This document shows positions 61,167 to 64,000 of a stretch of 64,000 nucleotides of DNA, in pieces. The stretch covers positions 62,001 through 126,000 of the forward strand of contig NZ_JACCFV010000001.1 of the NCBI RefSeq assembly GCF_013410545.1. The letters are read 5' to 3'. The notes beneath the pieces were generated by a model. That model saw only the letters and a list, made by a program, of their open reading frames with translations. It searched no databases and was not told where the DNA came from. Source of the stretch: Pseudoclavibacter chungangensis (GTDB taxonomy: Bacteria > Actinomycetota > Actinomycetes > Actinomycetales > Microbacteriaceae). The stretch's first letter is position 1. Each line of letters starts with the position of its first letter. The position numbers were made by a program, and so were the translations under genes.

Positions 61167-61766
61167 ATGAAACTCACCATCAGTCTGCAGATCACGCTCG
61201 ACGGTGTCGCGCAGGCGAACGGCGCGAACAACGAGGAGATGGATGCGGGGTTCACACGCGGCGGGTGGGCGCGGGGGCGCGGTGACGCGGAGGCGGCCCG
61301 GTACATCCTCGACACGTGGCGGCGGCCGGACGCGTTCCTGCTCGGCAGGCGCACGTTCCGCGTGTTCGAGTCCTACTGGGGGTCGCGTCGTGACGACGGA
61401 GGCTTCGGGACGGCGATCAGCTCGAAACCGAAGTACCTCGTCTCGACGACCGTGAGCGATCCGGCATGGGAGCGTACGACGGTCATCGCCGGCGACGTCG
61501 CCGAGCGAGTGCGTGACCTCGAGGCCCGGCCGGGCGGGAAGCTGCTCGTGGTGGGGTCGGTCTCGCTCGTGCAGTGGTTGCTGGTGCACGAACTCGTCGA
61601 CGAGCTGAACCTGGTCCAGTTCCCCGTCGTCGTCGTCGGGGAAGGGCGGCGCGTGTTCCCCGAGCGAGGTCCGGACTTCGGGCTCGAGCTCCTCGAGGCC
61701 CAGGAGTTCCCGACCGGTGTCCTGGGCCTCACCTACGGCGTTCGGGGGCGTCCGGCGCACGCCTGA
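61167..61766 (+). CDS. Dihydrofolate-reductase-like (RibD C-terminal domain) protein
   Basis: 199 residues from the ATG at 61167. RibD_C/DHFR-like sequence MKLTISLQITLDGVAQ, the DAFLLGRRTFRVFESYW phosphate/NADPH segment, KYLVSTTVSDPAW and VVGSVSLVQWLLVHELVDEL. These stand-alone proteins are often annotated as dihydrofolate reductase family but rarely reduce dihydrofolate; substrate unknown. Single gene, divergent from fur. Confidence 0.85.
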   Translation: MKLTISLQITLDGVAQANGANNEEMDAGFTRGGWARGRGDAEAARYILDTWRRPDAFLLGRRTFRVFESYWGSRRDDGGFGTAISSKPKYLVSTTVSDPAWERTTVIAGDVAERVRDLEARPGGKLLVVGSVSLVQWLLVHELVDELNLVQFPVVVVGEGRRVFPERGPDFGLELLEAQEFPTGVLGLTYGVRGRPAHA

Positions 61767-61941
61767 ATGGCGTCGGTGCCGAGCCGGTGTGGTGCGGTGC
61801 CGGCGTGGCGCGGCGTGGCCCGGCGCATTGTGGCACGGGCATGCCGAAGCATCGGATCGGCACGGGCTCGGTTCGGCGCGGGTTGGGTTCGGCGCGTGTG
61901 CTGCGTGTCGATGTCGCCCGCGGAGCGAGACGGGCGTGACA

Positions 61942-61971
61942 GCGGGGCGGCCCTCGCCGGGGCCGCCCCGC
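61942..61971. terminator. GC-rich terminator hairpin
   Basis: Arms GCGGGGCGGCCC (61942-61953) and its complement (61960-61971) with a 6-base loop, placed 3 bp beyond the end of the convergent small gene at 61975. The remainder of 61767-61941 is low-complexity GC-rich sequence without a gene. Confidence 0.7.
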
Positions 61972-61974
61972 GGG

Positions 61975-62337
61975 TCACTCGTCGATGACGAAGCGGATGT
62001 ACTCCTGGCCGTCCTCGATGATCGGTTCGTTGCGGGCGCGCTTCCCGACGAGGGCCGCGGCTTTGCGGACGCCGTCGAGGTCGCCACCGAACTCGATCAC
62101 GAAGCGCTTCCCGGCATCGCTCTCGGTCGGGAAGTCCGTGACGTCCTCGGTGACGTGGATGAGGTACTCGTCAAGGAGGTCTTCGAGGGGGTACTGCCCT
62201 TCCCCCTCTTCGGAGGTGAAGGACAGGGCGACCCGGTGCTCCTGGCCCGGCAGGGCGCGGTAGACGCCGTCGCCGAGCGATTCGAAGCGTGTCGTGTCCG
62301 CGTGCTTGGCCAGTTGCTCGATCGCGAAGTCCTTCAT
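61975..62337 (-). CDS. Conserved acidic protein of unknown function
   Basis: 120 residues from the ATG at 62337, with GGGGAGGG upstream. Acidic single domain with LEDLLDEYLIHVTEDVTDFP, AGKRFVIEFGGDLDGVRKAA and a closing FVIDE. No family recognised with confidence, no signal peptide, no membrane segment. It follows a divergent unit and ends at a terminator, so it is transcribed alone. Confidence 0.6.
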   Translation of the reverse strand: MKDFAIEQLAKHADTTRFESLGDGVYRALPGQEHRVALSFTSEEGEGQYPLEDLLDEYLIHVTEDVTDFPTESDAGKRFVIEFGGDLDGVRKAAALVGKRARNEPIIEDGQEYIRFVIDE

Positions 62338-62377
62338 GGTCCCTCCCCGGGGATCGGTGCGTGCGATTGTGTCGATG

Positions 62378-63325
62378 CTAACCGAGCCGAGTACGGCCTT
62401 TCCGAGGAGTGCTCGGTCGGATCGTGGGCTCGTCGGTCCGCTCATTCCTGTCCGCCGCCGCGCGTCGCGCGAGACCGTCGAGCAGCAGGTCCAGTCCGAA
62501 CGTGAATTCGAACTCCTCGTCGCAGTCCGAGTCGAGCCGGGTGTCGTCGCCGGAGGTCGCGGCCCCCGCGATCGCGGCGATGCCGGGGTACGAGGCCGTG
62601 AGCCGCGCGACCTCGGCGGTACGTTCGTCGAGATCGGTGGGGAGTGGGAGCGCGTCGGGGCCGTCGAAGGCCTCGGGGTTGAAGCCCCAGATGCGGTGAC
62701 CGAGCGCGTGCATGCCGTGGTGTGCGAGCTCGGGGGAGAGACCCCCCGCGAGCATCGCGGACACGAGCGACTCCATGTGTCGGAGGACGGCTTCGGTGCG
62801 GGTTGTGCGCGTCTCGATCACGCGCCGGAGCCACGGATGACGGAGGATGAGCGCCCTCGCATCGAGGATGCGCGCGCGGACGTCGTGTCGCCAGCCCGCC
62901 CGATCCATCCCCTGCTGCGTCGGGAGGTTTGTGCCCGATGTGGCGTGTGAAGGGTCGGCCAGAGCACCGGGTGCGGACGCGGATGCGGACGCGGATGCGG
63001 ATGCGGATGCGGATGACGGTTCTGGTTCGGGTCCGGATTCGAGCTCTGAGTCGGCGTCAGAAGGGGATGTGAATCCGGATCCGGATTCCGCTTCGAGGCC
63101 CGAGCGCGAACCGAGCTCGTCGAGCAGGCTGTCGACCATGCCCGAGAGGAGGTCCTCCTTATTGGCCACGTGTTTGTAGAGCGCCATCGGTACGACACCG
63201 AGTTCGGTGGCGAGTGAGCGCATGCTCACGGCCTCGATGCCCGCGGCATCGGCGAGGCGGATCGCCGTGCGGAGGGCGAGCGCACGAGTGACGCGTTGGC
63301 GATGCCGGCCGTCGGAGTTCGTCAT
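62378..63325 (-). CDS. TetR-family regulator with an internal Ser-Ala repeat
   Basis: 315 residues from the ATG at 63325. Helix-turn-helix ALRTAIRLADAAGIEAVSMR, SLATELGVVPMALYKHVANK, and a C-terminal TetR_C-type domain (ILDARALILRHPWLRRVIET, ELAHHGMHALGHRIWGFNPE). Between them lies a disordered, Glu/Ser-rich stretch with about seven Ser-Ala pairs encoded by 6-bp repeats (62973-63014); together this makes the protein about 80 residues longer than usual. Two palindromic operators lie in front of it, shared with the divergent DUF4386 gene. Confidence 0.85.
   Translation of the reverse strand: MTNSDGRHRQRVTRALALRTAIRLADAAGIEAVSMRSLATELGVVPMALYKHVANKEDLLSGMVDSLLDELGSRSGLEAESGSGFTSPSDADSELESGPEPEPSSASASASASASASAPGALADPSHATSGTNLPTQQGMDRAGWRHDVRARILDARALILRHPWLRRVIETRTTRTEAVLRHMESLVSAMLAGGLSPELAHHGMHALGHRIWGFNPEAFDGPDALPLPTDLDERTAEVARLTASYPGIAAIAGAATSGDDTRLDSDCDEEFEFTFGLDLLLDGLARRAAADRNERTDEPTIRPSTPRKGRTRLG
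62973..63014. repeat. Seven 6-bp repeats (GCGGAC/GCGGAT) inside tetR
   Basis: Copies at 62973, 62979, 62985, 62991, 62997, 63003 and 63009. The unit is a whole number of codons, so gain or loss of copies changes the length of the Ser-Ala tract but not the frame. Confidence 0.85.
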
Positions 63326-63386
63326 GTCGCTCCCATGATGCCCGGAATGCGTCGCGCCGAATCGGTCCCACACGGGGCAAACGTGA

Positions 63387-63424
63387 GTGTACGATGTACA
63401 CGTGCTTGAGTGTACGGTGTACAC
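63387..63424. promoter_or_regulatory. Twin TetR operators, GTGTAC-N3-GTACAC
   Basis: GTGTAC-GAT-GTACAC (63387-63401) and GTGTAC-GGT-GTACAC (63410-63424), both perfect, centres 23 bp apart, between tetR (start 63325) and the DUF4386 gene (start 63446). Same spacing as the operator pair at 31739-31774. Confidence 0.78.
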
Positions 63425-63445
63425 CTTTGATGTCTGGAGGACTCG

Positions 63446-64000
63446 ATGTCCAGAACACCGACGGCTCCTCGACGGCGGTTCGCCGCTCTCGCGGGAGCGT
63501 TGTACCTGTTGACCTTCGCCACCTCGATCCCTGCGCTCCTGCTGAAGCAGCCGCTGCTCGACGACCCCGGGCGCGTGGTGTCGACGGACGGTGCGATCGC
63601 ACTCGCGGTCGCGTGCGTGCTCGAACTCGTCCTCGCGGCAGCGTGTGTCGGCACTGCGGTCGCCCTGTTCCCGATCGTCGGTCGCGTCAGTCCGATGGCA
63701 GCGGTTGCGTTCGTGGCCGCGAGGACCGTCGAAGCGACACTCATCGTGGTCGGCGTCGCGGCGCTGCGTGTGCTTGCGGTGGACGGGACGGCACCGATCG
63801 TGGTCGCGCTCCACGACGAGCTGTTCCTGCTGGGGCCCGGGCTCGTGCCGGCGATCAATGCGCTCTGCCTCGCGCCGGTGTTGCTCCGTGGGCGGCTCGT
63901 GCCGCGCGGAATCCCCGTGATCGGATTGGTCGGGGCGCCGCTCCTCATGGCCTCCGTGACGCTTACGCTCGTCGGCGTGATCGACCAGGTCGGGGCGCTC
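63446..64000 (+). CDS. DUF4386-family membrane protein (runs off the window)
   Basis: 185 codons are present from the ATG at 63446 (TGGAGG upstream); the end lies outside. The hydrophobic segments RRFAALAGALYLLTFATSIP, AIALAVACVLELVLAAACVG and VALFPIVGRVSPMAAVAFVA, then LHDELFLLGPGLVPAINALC, are those of DUF4386 proteins, polytopic membrane proteins of unknown role. Probably repressed by the divergent TetR. Confidence 0.82.
   Translation, partial: MSRTPTAPRRRFAALAGALYLLTFATSIPALLLKQPLLDDPGRVVSTDGAIALAVACVLELVLAAACVGTAVALFPIVGRVSPMAAVAFVAARTVEATLIVVGVAALRVLAVDGTAPIVVALHDELFLLGPGLVPAINALCLAPVLLRGRLVPRGIPVIGLVGAPLLMASVTLTLVGVIDQVGAL

Noticed and set aside
62973..63014. 6-bp repeats as a CRISPR-like array
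   Set aside because: They are contiguous codon repeats inside the tetR reading frame.

Overview
The window is chromosomal DNA of a very GC-rich actinobacterium. Codon bias is strongly GC, GTG starts and ATGA/GTGA stop-start overlaps are common, several genes look leaderless, and the gene content (MHS-type transporter, RES/Xre modules, PucR and DtxR-type signals) suggests Micrococcales, perhaps Microbacteriaceae; this placement is inference. No rRNA, tRNA, CRISPR array or replication origin was seen.

Layout. 1-2.2 kb: an iron-siderophore locus (interaction protein, binding lipoprotein, divergent AraC regulator); the lipoprotein and the regulator each carry a single-base frameshift. 2.3-5.4 kb: an esterase / HxxxDG acyltransferase / zinc-ribbon membrane protein operon, apparently led by a 12-codon leaderless ORF. 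5.8-6.9 kb: an intact Xre-RES toxin-antitoxin pair. 7.3-11.4 kb: lipoprotein, SDR, epimerase, glutamate decarboxylase. 11.5-17.9 kb: a JetA-JetB-JetC (Wadjet/MksBEF-like) SMC operon with no JetD nuclease gene. 18.2-28.2 kb: semialdehyde and acyl-CoA catabolism (MMSDH, PucR regulator, class III aminotransferase, SSADH, HIBYL-CoA hydrolase), with a MerR-membrane protein unit between. 28.2-31 kb: enoyl-CoA hydratase, then a lower-GC patch with an orphan membrane protein and a decayed IS5/IS427-type insertion sequence. 31-40 kb: TetR plus oxidoreductase with twin operators, MHS transporter, universal stress protein, TetR plus membrane protein, acyl-CoA synthetase. 40.1-42.6 kb: an in-frame fusion of NAD-dependent formate dehydrogenase to a LysR regulator lacking its DNA-binding domain, then an HPP membrane protein. 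42.7-51 kb: lipoprotein hydrolase, thioesterase, CitE-like lyase, and a second iron locus (AraC, binding lipoprotein, two exporter-fold ABC half-transporters with complementary degeneration). 51-64 kb: LtrA-like and CPBP membrane proteins, SMI1/KNR4 protein, a second (frameshifted) RES/Xre pair, YceI, HpaH-HpaI, a thioredoxin/DUF4395 pair, Fur/DUF2892, a DHFR-like protein and a TetR/DUF4386 pair with twin operators.

How the genes work together. Both iron loci pair an AraC regulator with a divergent binding lipoprotein, and each intergenic region has a 19-bp site close to the DtxR/IdeR iron box, so both are probably iron-repressed. Decarboxylase, aminotransferase and the two dehydrogenases could form routes for GABA and beta-alanine, and MMSDH with the CoA hydrolase and hydratase fit valine breakdown. 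The most unusual objects are the JetD-less SMC operon, the formate dehydrogenase-LysR chimera, and the ABC pair that appears to keep a single working ATP site. Five genes are broken by small indels, several of them in homopolymers, so assembly error must be excluded before calling them pseudogenes.
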